From positions 62,001-126,000 of the forward strand of contig NZ_NWMW01000002.1 of NCBI RefSeq assembly GCF_002351485.1: a stretch of 64,000 bases of DNA. Direction: 5' to 3'. The notes under the pieces were generated by a model that did no database searches, was not told the DNA's origin, and saw only the letters and a program-made list of their open reading frames with translations. Made by a program: the position numbers and the translations under genes. The DNA comes from Sphingomonas spermidinifaciens (GTDB lineage Bacteria; Pseudomonadota; Alphaproteobacteria; Sphingomonadales; Sphingomonadaceae). Shown piece by piece: positions 8,316 to 16,147 of this stretch (the first letter of the stretch is position 1; each line of letters opens with the position of its first letter).

Positions 8316-9629
8316 ATGACGCAGAAGCTGAGCCTCACCGAGCGGCTCAGCTACGGCTTCGGCGATTTTGGCTACAGCCTCGCCTACAACATGGCGGGGG
8401 CGTTCCTCCTTTATTACTACACCAACGTCGCAAAGCTTCCCGCGGCGGCGGTGGGAACGATCTTCCTCGCCGCCCGCCTGCTCGATGCGGTGATCGACAT
8501 CCTCGTCGGCATCGCCGTCGACAAGACCCGGTCGCGCTGGGGGCGGACGCGCCCCTATTTCCTGTTCACCGCCGTCCCCTATGCGGTCGTGGTCGTGCTG
8601 CTGTTCAACGTGCCCGACGGCAGCGAGACGATGCGGCTCATCTACGCTTTCCTCACGTTCAAGGCGCTCGGCATCCTCATGTCGCTGGGGTCGATCCCTT
8701 ATACCGCGCTGTTGCCGATGATGACGCTCGACACGGGCGAACGGCTGAAGCTCAGCGGCATGCGTTCGATCGGCACGTCGGTATCGGTAATCCTCGGCAC
8801 CGCGGCGACGATGCCGCTCGTCGGGCTGTTCGGCGGCGGCGACGAGCAGCGCGGGTTTCTTGCGACGGCGACTCTGTTCGCCGGGTTGTCGCTGGTGGCG
8901 CTGTTCATGCTGTTCCGCAACTGCCGCGAGCGGTTCGACGACAACGCCTCGCCGCGGTTCGCCGTCCTCCCGGCGATCGGCCAGATGCTGCGCAATCGCG
9001 CGTGGGGCGTCTGCTTCGGCTTTACGCTGCTCTATTTCGTTCGCTTTGGCACGATGATCTCGCTCACCGCCTTCTTCGCGGTCGAGGTTTTGGGGCGGCC
9101 GTGGATGATCTCGATCCTGCTGCCCGCGATTTCGGGCATGCTGCTGCTCGCCGCCTTTATCGCGCCGCCGATCCTCGCGCGCACGGGGCTGCGCAAGGGG
9201 TGCCTGGGCGCCATCCTCATCTCGATCGCGCTGTTCGCGCTGCTGCCGCTGACCGAGGCGTCGCCGCCCGCATTCATCGCCGTCTATCTCGCTGCGTCGG
9301 TCGCGACGTCGGTGACAATCACCGGCATCTTCACGATGGCGGCGGAGGCGGTCGATTATCACGAGGCCGAGTTCGGGACGCGCAACGAGGGGCTGCTGTC
9401 CTCGGGCATCAGCCTCGCCACCAAGATCGGCATGGCGGTGGGGACGGCGGCGATCGCCTATTCGCTGGGACTTGCCGGTTATGTCCCCGGCGGCGTGACC
9501 GAGACCGCACGCGAGACAATCCGCTGGTCCTATTATGGCTGGCCCATCGTGCTCCTCGCGCTCCAGGCGGGCGTCATCCTGCTCTGGCCCACGGTGCGGC
9601 GTCCCGCCGCGACCCTCGCTACCGCTTGA
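8316..9629 (+). CDS. MFS transporter, glycoside-pentoside-hexuronide (GPH):cation symporter family
   Basis: Cytoplasmic-membrane symporter of 437 residues with twelve predicted helices. The N-terminal stretch SLTERLSYGFGDFGYSLAYN and the motif VDKTRSRWGRTRPYFLF are characteristic of the GPH family (MelB, XynB, GusB), which moves glycosides with H+ or Na+. It follows the Hyi-like gene directly and precedes the ThuA-like gene. It is the best candidate in the window for bringing a whole or oxidised glycoside into the cytoplasm. Family confident; substrate inferred from context. Confidence 0.88.
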   Translation: MTQKLSLTERLSYGFGDFGYSLAYNMAGAFLLYYYTNVAKLPAAAVGTIFLAARLLDAVIDILVGIAVDKTRSRWGRTRPYFLFTAVPYAVVVVLLFNVPDGSETMRLIYAFLTFKALGILMSLGSIPYTALLPMMTLDTGERLKLSGMRSIGTSVSVILGTAATMPLVGLFGGGDEQRGFLATATLFAGLSLVALFMLFRNCRERFDDNASPRFAVLPAIGQMLRNRAWGVCFGFTLLYFVRFGTMISLTAFFAVEVLGRPWMISILLPAISGMLLLAAFIAPPILARTGLRKGCLGAILISIALFALLPLTEASPPAFIAVYLAASVATSVTITGIFTMAAEAVDYHEAEFGTRNEGLLSSGISLATKIGMAVGTAAIAYSLGLAGYVPGGVTETARETIRWSYYGWPIVLLALQAGVILLWPTVRRPAATLATA

Positions 9630-9643
9630 TCCGGAGAAGACCG

Positions 9644-10618
9644 ATGAAGCTCCTCGCCCTGCCGCTCCTCCTGTCCGCAATGCAGCACGTGCCCGTCGCC
9701 GAGATCCCCAAGATGCCCGGCAACAAGCCCTATGCTCCGCCAGAGACGGTGCAGCGCGTCGTCACGCCCGTCGATCCCAAGGAAGCGCGGCTCCGCGTCC
9801 TCATCATCAGCGGCCAGAACAGCTACGAGCATGACTGGACCGGGGTGAACAATCAGCTGCGCACGATGATGAAGGACACCGGCCGCTTCGACGTGCGCGT
9901 GACCGAGGATTTCGACGACGGCACGCTGGCGATGCTGAAGAAATACGACGTCGTGCTGCTCAACTACGCCAGCCGCTGGAACTATGGCGACAAGGAACAG
10001 CATCTCTGGTCGCCGGGCGCGTTCAAGGCGCTCTATGACTATGTGCGGGAGGGCGGCGGCCTCGTTGCCTTCCACTCGAGCTTCACCTGGGGCCGTGACA
10101 TTCCCGAATATAAACGGCTGCTCGGCGCGGTGATGGTGCCGGGCGAGAGCCGCCGCTCGCCGCCCGACGCGTTTCGCGTGAAGATCGAGACGCAGGCGCA
10201 CCCCGTCACCGCGGGGCTGCGCCCGTACATCTGGAGCTTCATGGAGGACAAATACACCAACATGTCCTTCGACCCCGCGGCGAAGGTGACGGTGCTCGCG
10301 ACCGCGTTCGACGACGCCGCCGATTACGTGCCCGAAAAGGCGGGACCGAAATACGATTACGAGGCGTACAAGGCCGCCAACGTCGCCCGGATGAAGGGGA
10401 TGAACGCGCCCAATCCGGTCGTCTGGACGCAGGACTATGGCAAGGGCCGCGTCTTCTCGATCACGCTCGGCCACGGGCCCGACACGCTCCAGTTCGACGG
10501 GGTGCGGACGCTGGTGACGCGCGGGGCCGAATGGGCGGCAACGGGCAAGGTGACAATCCCGGCGCTCGACAAGGCCTCGGGCTTCGACATTCCGGCGGCC
10601 TACCGCACCGAGAAGTAG
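9644..10618 (+). CDS. ThuA-domain protein (trehalose-utilisation / 3-keto-glycoside type)
   Basis: Protein of 324 residues with a ThuA-like (class I glutamine amidotransferase-like) fold. Visible elements are LRVLIISGQNSYEHDW (about 49-64), the strand YDVVLLNYASRWN, GGGLVAFHSSFTW, and the histidine region TLGHGPDTLQF near the C-terminus. A short hydrophobic N-terminus (MKLLALPLLLSAMQH) suggests export, but no clear cleavage site is seen. ThuA proteins of rhizobia act with a Gfo/Idh dehydrogenase (ThuB) in formation and breakdown of 3-keto-disaccharides, which fits the other 3-keto-sugar enzymes here. RBS GGAGAAG precedes the ATG. Its end overlaps the convergent DoxX pseudogene by 19 bp. Confidence 0.82.
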   Translation: MKLLALPLLLSAMQHVPVAEIPKMPGNKPYAPPETVQRVVTPVDPKEARLRVLIISGQNSYEHDWTGVNNQLRTMMKDTGRFDVRVTEDFDDGTLAMLKKYDVVLLNYASRWNYGDKEQHLWSPGAFKALYDYVREGGGLVAFHSSFTWGRDIPEYKRLLGAVMVPGESRRSPPDAFRVKIETQAHPVTAGLRPYIWSFMEDKYTNMSFDPAAKVTVLATAFDDAADYVPEKAGPKYDYEAYKAANVARMKGMNAPNPVVWTQDYGKGRVFSITLGHGPDTLQFDGVRTLVTRGAEWAATGKVTIPALDKASGFDIPAAYRTEK

Positions 10619-10972
10619 CGCCGCGAGAGCCACGCGACGGAACCGAGCGCGGCGATCAGCACCGCGTTCTGTGGCAGTGCCTGCGCCTCGCCCGCGCCGG
10701 CATGGACCGCGGCGGCGACGAGCTGATTGGCGATCAGGATCATCGCCGCCGCCCCGCCGATCCGCGTATGGCCCGGTGCGAGGCCGGCGAGCAGCAGCAG
10801 CGCGCAAAGGATCTCGCTCACCCCAACCGCGCTGCCGAGCGGCTCGGAATCCGGACCGTCCATGCGCCGTGCTGCGCCAGCAGGCCAAGCGGCGCGCTCG
10901 CCTTCATCCAGCCGACGAAGCCGAAAAGGCGGCGAGCGGCAGCGACAGGAGGATGCGCAGCAACATCATCAT
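10600..10972 (-). pseudogene. DoxX-like membrane protein, broken by two single-base frameshifts
   Basis: Three reading frames on the minus strand must be joined to give one small four-helix DoxX-type protein of about 124 residues. They are MMMLLRILLSLPLAAF (from the ATG at 10970-10972), FGFVGWMKASAPLGLLAQHG, and SAVGVSEILCALLLLAGLAP through to LSRRYFSVR. Each junction needs one extra base: one in the TTTT run (10924-10927 on plus, AAAA) and one in a CC run near 10846. Both losses are in homopolymers, so either recent decay or sequencing error is possible. The gene has a GGAGAG ribosome site and is divergent from the deglycosidase genes across operator 4, which suggests it was (or is) a regulon member. 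Confidence 0.75.
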
Positions 10973-11007
10973 TTCTTCGCTCTCCGCTTGACCGTCGCGC
11001 CCCGATA

Positions 11008-11023
11008 TAGAATATAGGTTCTA
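11008..11023. promoter_or_regulatory. Operator 4, palindrome TAGAA-N6-TTCTA
   Basis: Sequence TAGAATATAGGTTCTA. A TTGACC (10988-10993) and AATATA (11011-11016) stand 17 nt apart, so the palindrome overlaps the -10 element of the promoter driving the C-glycoside deglycosidase operon. A 138-nt leader runs from here to the first start codon. Confidence 0.78.
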
Positions 11024-11160
11024 ATTGAGATGGGGAGAGGAGTCGAGCGGTCGGGCGCGTGAGCGCCTCATCCCGCCATGCCAAAACCCATGCTCGGTGA
11101 GGGTGCGCCGCCGGCGGCCCGCCTCCTGCGGCAATGCCGCGCATCGACGAGGGAATGGCC

Positions 11161-12168
11161 ATGGCCGAGATCAAGCGGGGCGTCAGCCTCTACAGCTTTC
11201 AGAACGACACCTTTCAGGGGAAGATGACCCTGGAGGACTGCATCCGCACCTGTGCCGACATGGGCGCCAAGGGCATCGAGATCATCGGCGAGCAGACCTT
11301 CTGGGGCTGGCCGGAGGTCGGCGTCGATCAGGCAAAGGTCGAGGAGTGGCACCGCCTGATCAAGCAGTATGACTGCGTGCCCGTCAGCCACGACTTCATG
11401 CTCGACTACAAGCGCTACAAGGGCCGCGAGATGCCCTTCGACGAGCAGGTCGCGAGCGTGAAGAAGGACATCGATTTCGGTGCGCTGCTCGGCATGAAGT
11501 ATATCCGCGCGCTCGTCTCGATCGCGCCCGAGGTGCTGGTCGCCGCGGCGCCCTATGCCGAGGAGAAGGGCATCACGATCCTGATCGAGGTCCACGCGCC
11601 GCTGCACTTCGACCATCCCTGGATCGTCCGCCATGCCGAGGCCTTCGAGAAGTCGGGCTCGGATGCGCTTGGCTTCCTCCCCGACATGGGCATGTTCCTT
11701 TTCAAGTTCCCGCGCGTGTGGAAGGCCAAGTTCGAGCGGATCGGCGTGCCCAAGCACATCGCCGACTATATCGAGAAAGCTTACGAGGACCGCGTCCTCA
11801 GCGAGTACGTCATCCTCAACGTCCGCGAGATGGGCGGGCAGGGGCCGGCGATCGCGATGGCCGAGACGCTGCGCCACAATGCCGCGTTCGAGCCCAAGCG
11901 GATGCTCGACTACATGCCGCGCATCCACAACATCCACGGCAAGTTCTACGAGATGGACGCCGATCTCTACGAGCCGTCGATCCCTTATGACGAGATCGTC
12001 CGCGTGCTCCAGAAGGGCGGGTACGACGGCTACATCTGCTCGGAGTACGAGGGCAATCGCTGGATCGAGGACGTCGAGGAGCCCGATTCGGTCGAGCAGG
12101 TCCGCCGCCAGCAGGAAATGCTCAAGCGCCTGATCGGCGAACCCACCCCCACCGCACTCGCCGCCTGA
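11161..12168 (+). CDS. C-glycoside deglycosidase alpha subunit (TIM-barrel, sugar-isomerase fold)
   Basis: Catalytic subunit of the enzyme that cleaves the C-C bond between the anomeric carbon of a 3-keto sugar and an aromatic ring. 335 residues, xylose-isomerase-like fold. The order of motifs matches the DgpB/CarB group as I remember it: GVSLYSFQ (7-14), GAKGIEII, IEVHAPL with E143 and H145, LPDMGMF with D175, NIHGKFYEM with H259, SEYEG with E295, and a C-terminal DSVEQVRRQQEMLK. E143, D175, H259 and E295 are the expected divalent-metal ligands, and H145 is the candidate acid/base. The ATG at 11161 is chosen over 11155 and 11134 because AGGGA lies 6 nt upstream. The beta-subunit gene follows 13 bp later, and operator 4 precedes the pair. 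Without the beta gene it would only be called a sugar phosphate isomerase/epimerase. Confidence 0.85.
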   Translation: MAEIKRGVSLYSFQNDTFQGKMTLEDCIRTCADMGAKGIEIIGEQTFWGWPEVGVDQAKVEEWHRLIKQYDCVPVSHDFMLDYKRYKGREMPFDEQVASVKKDIDFGALLGMKYIRALVSIAPEVLVAAAPYAEEKGITILIEVHAPLHFDHPWIVRHAEAFEKSGSDALGFLPDMGMFLFKFPRVWKAKFERIGVPKHIADYIEKAYEDRVLSEYVILNVREMGGQGPAIAMAETLRHNAAFEPKRMLDYMPRIHNIHGKFYEMDADLYEPSIPYDEIVRVLQKGGYDGYICSEYEGNRWIEDVEEPDSVEQVRRQQEMLKRLIGEPTPTALAA

Positions 12169-12181
12169 AAGGATCAGCGCC

Positions 12182-12574
12182 ATGATGGACAACAAGATGA
12201 TCTGCGTCGACGGCTTCGAGAATGTCGTCGAGGGCGGCGAGACGACCGGCTTCGCGTTCCTGGGGCGGCTGCCCTATTATCGCGGTCTCGGCCTTTCGAT
12301 GGTCGAGGATATCGCCGTCGCCGTGGATGGCGAGGCGGTCGCGCGCGAGGATGTGCGCTTCTCGGTGCGTGGCAAAACCTACACGCTCGACGAGATGGAA
12401 ACGGTTTATGACGACCGTTGGAACTTCGGCGAGAAGGCGCGCATCATCGTGCTGCGCGCGGGCGGGCTGACGCCGGGCAAGCACCGGATCGAGTTCGCCG
12501 TGCGGATGCGCGTTTCCTACCTGCCCTTCGTGCCGACGACGAAGGATGCAAAGGAACTCGACCTCGCCGCCTGA
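12182..12574 (+). CDS. C-glycoside deglycosidase beta subunit (DUF6379 / CGDB family)
   Basis: Small beta-sandwich subunit of 130 residues that caps the active site of the TIM-barrel alpha subunit in known C-glycoside deglycosidases (DgpB-DgpC, CarB-CarC). The protein closely follows the family pattern I know: MICVDGFENVVEGGETTGF near the start, LPYYRGLGLSMVEDI (30-44), VDGEAVAREDVRFSVRGKTY, then TLDEMETVYDDRWNFGE (68-84) and a C-terminal SYLPFVPT. The family is small and, to my knowledge, occurs only with C-deglycosidase-type partners, so this gene decides the identity of its neighbour. RBS AAAGGA; two ATG codons in tandem (12182, 12185). A perfect terminator starts 12 bp after the stop. Confidence 0.88.
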   Translation: MMDNKMICVDGFENVVEGGETTGFAFLGRLPYYRGLGLSMVEDIAVAVDGEAVAREDVRFSVRGKTYTLDEMETVYDDRWNFGEKARIIVLRAGGLTPGKHRIEFAVRMRVSYLPFVPTTKDAKELDLAA

Positions 12575-12585
12575 CGGCAAGCAAG

Positions 12586-12618
12586 GCGCCCCGCCCGGCA
12601 AGGGCGGGGCGCTTTTTT
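12586..12618 (+). terminator. Strong intrinsic terminator between the beta-subunit and GH3 genes
   Basis: Perfect 11-bp stem GCGCCCCGCCC / GGGCGGGGCGC (12586-12596 and 12602-12612), 5-nt loop, then TTTTTT (12613-12618). The GH3 reading frame opens at 12620, one base after the T run, so downstream genes depend on read-through or an unseen promoter. Confidence 0.88.
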
Positions 12619-12619
12619 C

Positions 12620-15010
12620 ATGGAAATGACGATGCGCGATCCGACGATCGAGGATATGACCCGCCTGACCGCGGGCGCGGCGATGTGGGCGAGCCACGCG
12701 CTTCCCGAGGCGGGCATCCCCGCCTTCACGATGAGCGACGGGCCGATGGGCATCGCGTCCGGCCACGTCGACGAGCGCGACATCGCCCGGCTCAGCCCCT
12801 GCGCGACGGCACTCGGCGCGAGCTTCGACACCGACCTCGTCCAGCGGATCGGCGCGCTCGTCGGCAGCGAGGCGGCGGCGCGCGGCGTCGATGCAGTGCT
12901 CGCCCCCAACATCAACCTTGCGCGCAGCCCGCTCGCCGGCCGCGCCTTCGAATATTTCGGCGAGGATCCGCTCCATGCCGGCATCCTCGGTGCCGCCTGG
13001 ATCACCGGGTTGCAGTCGACGGGGACCGGGTCGGTCGCCAAGCATCTGGTCTGCAACGACAGCGAGACCGAGCGCGACACGCTCGACGTCCGCATCGACG
13101 AGCGGACGCTGCGCGAGGTCTATCTCCTCCCGTTCGAGTTCGCGGCGCGCGCGGGCTGCGTGGGCATGCTGGCCGCCTACAACAAGGTGAACGGCGATTG
13201 GTGCGCCGAGCAGACGCACATCATCACCGAGGTGGTGAAGGGCGCGTGGGGCTATGACGGCCTTGTCATGTCCGACTGGTTCGGCACGCACTCGACCGCG
13301 CCGACGCTCAATGCGGGCCTCGATCTGGAGATGCCGGGGCCGGCGCGCTTCCTCGGCTTCAAGGCGGACGAAGCCGTCGCTGCCGGCGAAGTTCCGCCCA
13401 CGCGCGTCGCCGACGCGGCCGAGCGGATCGCGCGCGCCGCGAAGCGCGTCACCGGCGCCAAGACTCAGCCCTATACCGACGACGAAACGCGCGACCTGCT
13501 GGTCGAAGCCGCGGCGGCGGGGTTCGTGCTCCTCAAGAATGACGGGCTGCTGCCGCTCGCGCCGGGCAGGCGGATTGCGGTGATCGGCCCCAATGCCGCG
13601 GCGCCGTGCTTCCAAGGCGGCACCTTCGCCAAGATCTCGGTGTCGCCCGACCTGCCGAGCCCGGCACAGGCGATCGCCGCGCGCTATGGCGCGGACAAGG
13701 TGACGTTCGAGGCGGGCGTCGATCCCGCGCCTCGACTGCCCGGCATGCCCGTGACCCCCGCGCGCGACATCGGCGACGGCTGCACCCGCGGCATGACGCT
13801 CGACTATTTCGCGAGCGACGACTGCACTGGCGAGCCGCTGACCAGCGAGACGCGCGCGACCAACTCGCTGGTCTGGTTCGTCGGCGTGCATGAGCAGGGG
13901 CCGTTCGACAAGGGCGGATCGGTGCGCGCGAGCGGCGTGTTCACCCCCGAGCAGAGTGGGCCGCACCGCTTCTATCTGGGCGCGACGGGGGAGGCGCGGC
14001 TGACCGTCGATGGCGAACCGATCGTTTCGACAGGCGCGACGCTCGCCAAGGACGTGATGGGGAAGCTCAAGTCCGGCGACGCCGAAACCGGCGGAGTGGT
14101 GCTCGAAGCGGGGAAGCCCGTCCGCATCGTCGCCGAGTTCGCCTATGCCCCCGCCCGCGTCCACGGCCTGTGGTACGGCGTGCGCGGGCCGGACAGCCGC
14201 GAGGCGATGCTGGCGCGTGCCGAAGCCGCCGCGCGGGACGCGGAGGCGGTGCTGCTGTTCGTCGGCGAAACCTCCGATTCGAGCGTCGAGAGCAAGGACC
14301 GGCCCGACACCCGCCTCGCCCCCGAACAGGCCGAGCTCGTCGCGCGCGTCCTCGCCGCCAATCCGCGCACCGCGATCGTCGCCAATATCGGCCACGCCTT
14401 CGACGCGAGCTGGGCCGAGGGCGCCGCCGCGCTGATCGCCGCCTGGTATCCGGGCGAGGGCTTTGCCGAGGCGATAGCGCAGGTGCTGGCGGGCGACCGC
14501 GAGCCCGGCGGACGGATGCCCGTGTCGATCGCGTGCGCGGAGGCCGACTATCCCGCCTTCGGCCTCAAGCCAGGCGAGGGCGGGCGGCTGTCCTATGAGG
14601 AGGGAACACGGATCGGCTATCGCGGCCTCATCGCCAACGGCACGCCGGCACGGCACTCGTTCGGCAGCGGCGAGGGCTATACGCGCTTCGACTGGGCCGA
14701 AGCGGCAGTCGAGGGTGGTGGAGTGGCCGTCACCGTGCGCAACATCGGCGACCGCGCGGGCAGCGAAATCGTCCAGCTCTATCGCGACACGCCCGAGCCG
14801 ACCCTGGTCGGATTCGCCAAGGTCCACCTCCAGCCCGGCGAGGAACGCCGCATTTCCATCGCGCTCGCCGCCCGCCGGTTCATGATCTGGGGCGAAGGGG
14901 GCTGGACGCCGATCGGTCGCACTCTAAACCTGCGCGTCGCACGGCATGCCGAGGACCCCGGCATGCCGCTCACCGCCGCGTTCGCCGACCTGGACGACGC
15001 GGCTCTTTAG
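12620..15010 (+). CDS. Glycoside hydrolase family 3 beta-glucosidase with PA14 insert
   Basis: Retaining beta-glycosidase of 796 residues. N-terminal GH3 barrel with MSDGPMGI (38-45), the substrate-binding KHLVCNDSE (141-149) and the nucleophile in LVMSDWFG (Asp at about 219). The alpha/beta sandwich follows, with a PA14 domain inserted at roughly 390-510 (GVFTPEQSGPHRFYLGATGE), and a C-terminal fibronectin-III-like domain. No signal peptide, so cytoplasmic. The likely role is cleavage of O-linked beta-glucosides taken up with the C-glycosides. The start is uncertain: 12620, or ATG 12632 with GGAA upstream, because the first ATG abuts a terminator. The next gene starts 10 bp after the stop. 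Confidence 0.92.
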   Translation: MEMTMRDPTIEDMTRLTAGAAMWASHALPEAGIPAFTMSDGPMGIASGHVDERDIARLSPCATALGASFDTDLVQRIGALVGSEAAARGVDAVLAPNINLARSPLAGRAFEYFGEDPLHAGILGAAWITGLQSTGTGSVAKHLVCNDSETERDTLDVRIDERTLREVYLLPFEFAARAGCVGMLAAYNKVNGDWCAEQTHIITEVVKGAWGYDGLVMSDWFGTHSTAPTLNAGLDLEMPGPARFLGFKADEAVAAGEVPPTRVADAAERIARAAKRVTGAKTQPYTDDETRDLLVEAAAAGFVLLKNDGLLPLAPGRRIAVIGPNAAAPCFQGGTFAKISVSPDLPSPAQAIAARYGADKVTFEAGVDPAPRLPGMPVTPARDIGDGCTRGMTLDYFASDDCTGEPLTSETRATNSLVWFVGVHEQGPFDKGGSVRASGVFTPEQSGPHRFYLGATGEARLTVDGEPIVSTGATLAKDVMGKLKSGDAETGGVVLEAGKPVRIVAEFAYAPARVHGLWYGVRGPDSREAMLARAEAAARDAEAVLLFVGETSDSSVESKDRPDTRLAPEQAELVARVLAANPRTAIVANIGHAFDASWAEGAAALIAAWYPGEGFAEAIAQVLAGDREPGGRMPVSIACAEADYPAFGLKPGEGGRLSYEEGTRIGYRGLIANGTPARHSFGSGEGYTRFDWAEAAVEGGGVAVTVRNIGDRAGSEIVQLYRDTPEPTLVGFAKVHLQPGEERRISIALAARRFMIWGEGGWTPIGRTLNLRVARHAEDPGMPLTAAFADLDDAAL

Positions 15011-15020
15011 GGAGAGGCGA

Positions 15021-16136
15021 ATGGCGCGGTTGCGCATGGGTATGATCGGCGGCGGACCGGGGGCGTTCATCGGCCCCGTTCACCGCATCGCCGCCGAGCT
15101 CGATCGGGAGATCGAGCTGGTGGCCGGCGTGTTTTCCTCCGATGCCGGACGCTCGCGGGCGGGGGGCGAGGCGTACCGGATCGATCCGGACCGCGCCTAT
15201 CCGTCGCTCGATGCGATGTTCGCCGCGGAGAAGGCGCGGGAAGACGGCATCGACTTCGTCGCGATCGTCAGCCCCAACCACCACCACCTCCCCGCCGCGA
15301 AGGCTGCGCTGGAGGCCGGCTATCCGGTGCTCAGCGACAAGCCGATGACCGCGACGCTTGCCGAGGCGAAGGAGCTGGGCGGCGTGGTGGCGCAGGCGGG
15401 GCTGCCCTATGGCCTCAGCTACACCTATTCGGGCTATCCGCTGGTGCGCGAGGCGCGTGCGCGCGTCGCCGCGGGTGCGATTGGTAGCGTTCGCAAGGTC
15501 GTGGTCGAATATCCGCAGGGCTGGCTCGCGGGCGAGGCGACGGGAAAGCAGGCCGAATGGCGCGTCGATCCGGCCAAATCGGGCGCGGGCGGCTGTATCG
15601 GTGACATCGGCGTCCACGCCTTCCACCTCGCCGAGTTCATCACCGGTCTTCGCGTGACCGAGCTGCTCGCGGACCTCGCCGCCGTGGTGCCGGGCCGCGC
15701 GCTCGACGACGACTGCACGGTGCTGCTCCGCTTCGACAATGGCGCGCGCGGCGTGCTGCTGGCCAGCCAGATCGAGGTGGGCGAGCTGAATGGCCTGCGC
15801 ATCCGGCTTTATGGCGAAAAGGGCGGGCTGATCTGGCGGCAGGAAACGCCGAACGAGCTGACCTTCCACTCGATCGACGGCTCGACGCAGGTGATCCGTG
15901 CCGGCGATGCGGCGATCGGCCCCGATGCGCGCGCGGCGACGCGTACGCCCGGCGGCCATCCCGAGGGCTATCTGGAGGCGTTCGCCAACCTCTATCGCGA
16001 CTTTGCCAAGCAGCTGCGCGGCGAGCCCGGCTCGCTGATCCCCGGCATCGACGACGGGCTTCGCGGCATGGCGTTCATCGACACCGCCGTCCGGGCCAGC
16101 GCCGACCGCGCCGGCTGGACCGTGCTTCAGGTTTGA
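15021..16136 (+). CDS. Gfo/Idh/MocA family NAD(P)-dependent sugar dehydrogenase
   Basis: Two-domain oxidoreductase of 371 residues. Rossmann start MGMIGGGPGAFIGPVHR (6-22), the strand VAIVSPNHHH, the conserved Lys in SDKPMT (K107), and the catalytic motif GDIGVHAFHLAEF with D195, H199 and H202. Members such as ThuB or DgpA oxidise the C3 hydroxyl of glucosides or reduce 3-keto sugars, and this one sits four genes after operator 4, between GH3 and another TIM barrel. I infer a 3-keto-glycoside role, either forming the 3-keto group in the cytoplasm or reducing the released 3-keto sugar. RBS GGGAGAGG. Family certain, direction and substrate inferred. Confidence 0.9.
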   Translation: MARLRMGMIGGGPGAFIGPVHRIAAELDREIELVAGVFSSDAGRSRAGGEAYRIDPDRAYPSLDAMFAAEKAREDGIDFVAIVSPNHHHLPAAKAALEAGYPVLSDKPMTATLAEAKELGGVVAQAGLPYGLSYTYSGYPLVREARARVAAGAIGSVRKVVVEYPQGWLAGEATGKQAEWRVDPAKSGAGGCIGDIGVHAFHLAEFITGLRVTELLADLAAVVPGRALDDDCTVLLRFDNGARGVLLASQIEVGELNGLRIRLYGEKGGLIWRQETPNELTFHSIDGSTQVIRAGDAAIGPDARAATRTPGGHPEGYLEAFANLYRDFAKQLRGEPGSLIPGIDDGLRGMAFIDTAVRASADRAGWTVLQV

Positions 16137-16147
16137 GGAGTAGGATT

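Noticed and set aside
10818..11174. A separate 118-codon minus-strand gene overlapping operator 4
   Set aside because: Its only protein-like part is the middle segment of the frameshifted DoxX gene; the rest crosses the promoter region.
12122..14827. Long open frame (901 codons) on the minus strand opposite the deglycosidase and GH3 genes
   Set aside because: Predicted protein is Arg/His/Asp-rich low-complexity, with no fold or start signal, and the opposite strand carries recognised genes. In GC-rich DNA long antisense frames are expected.
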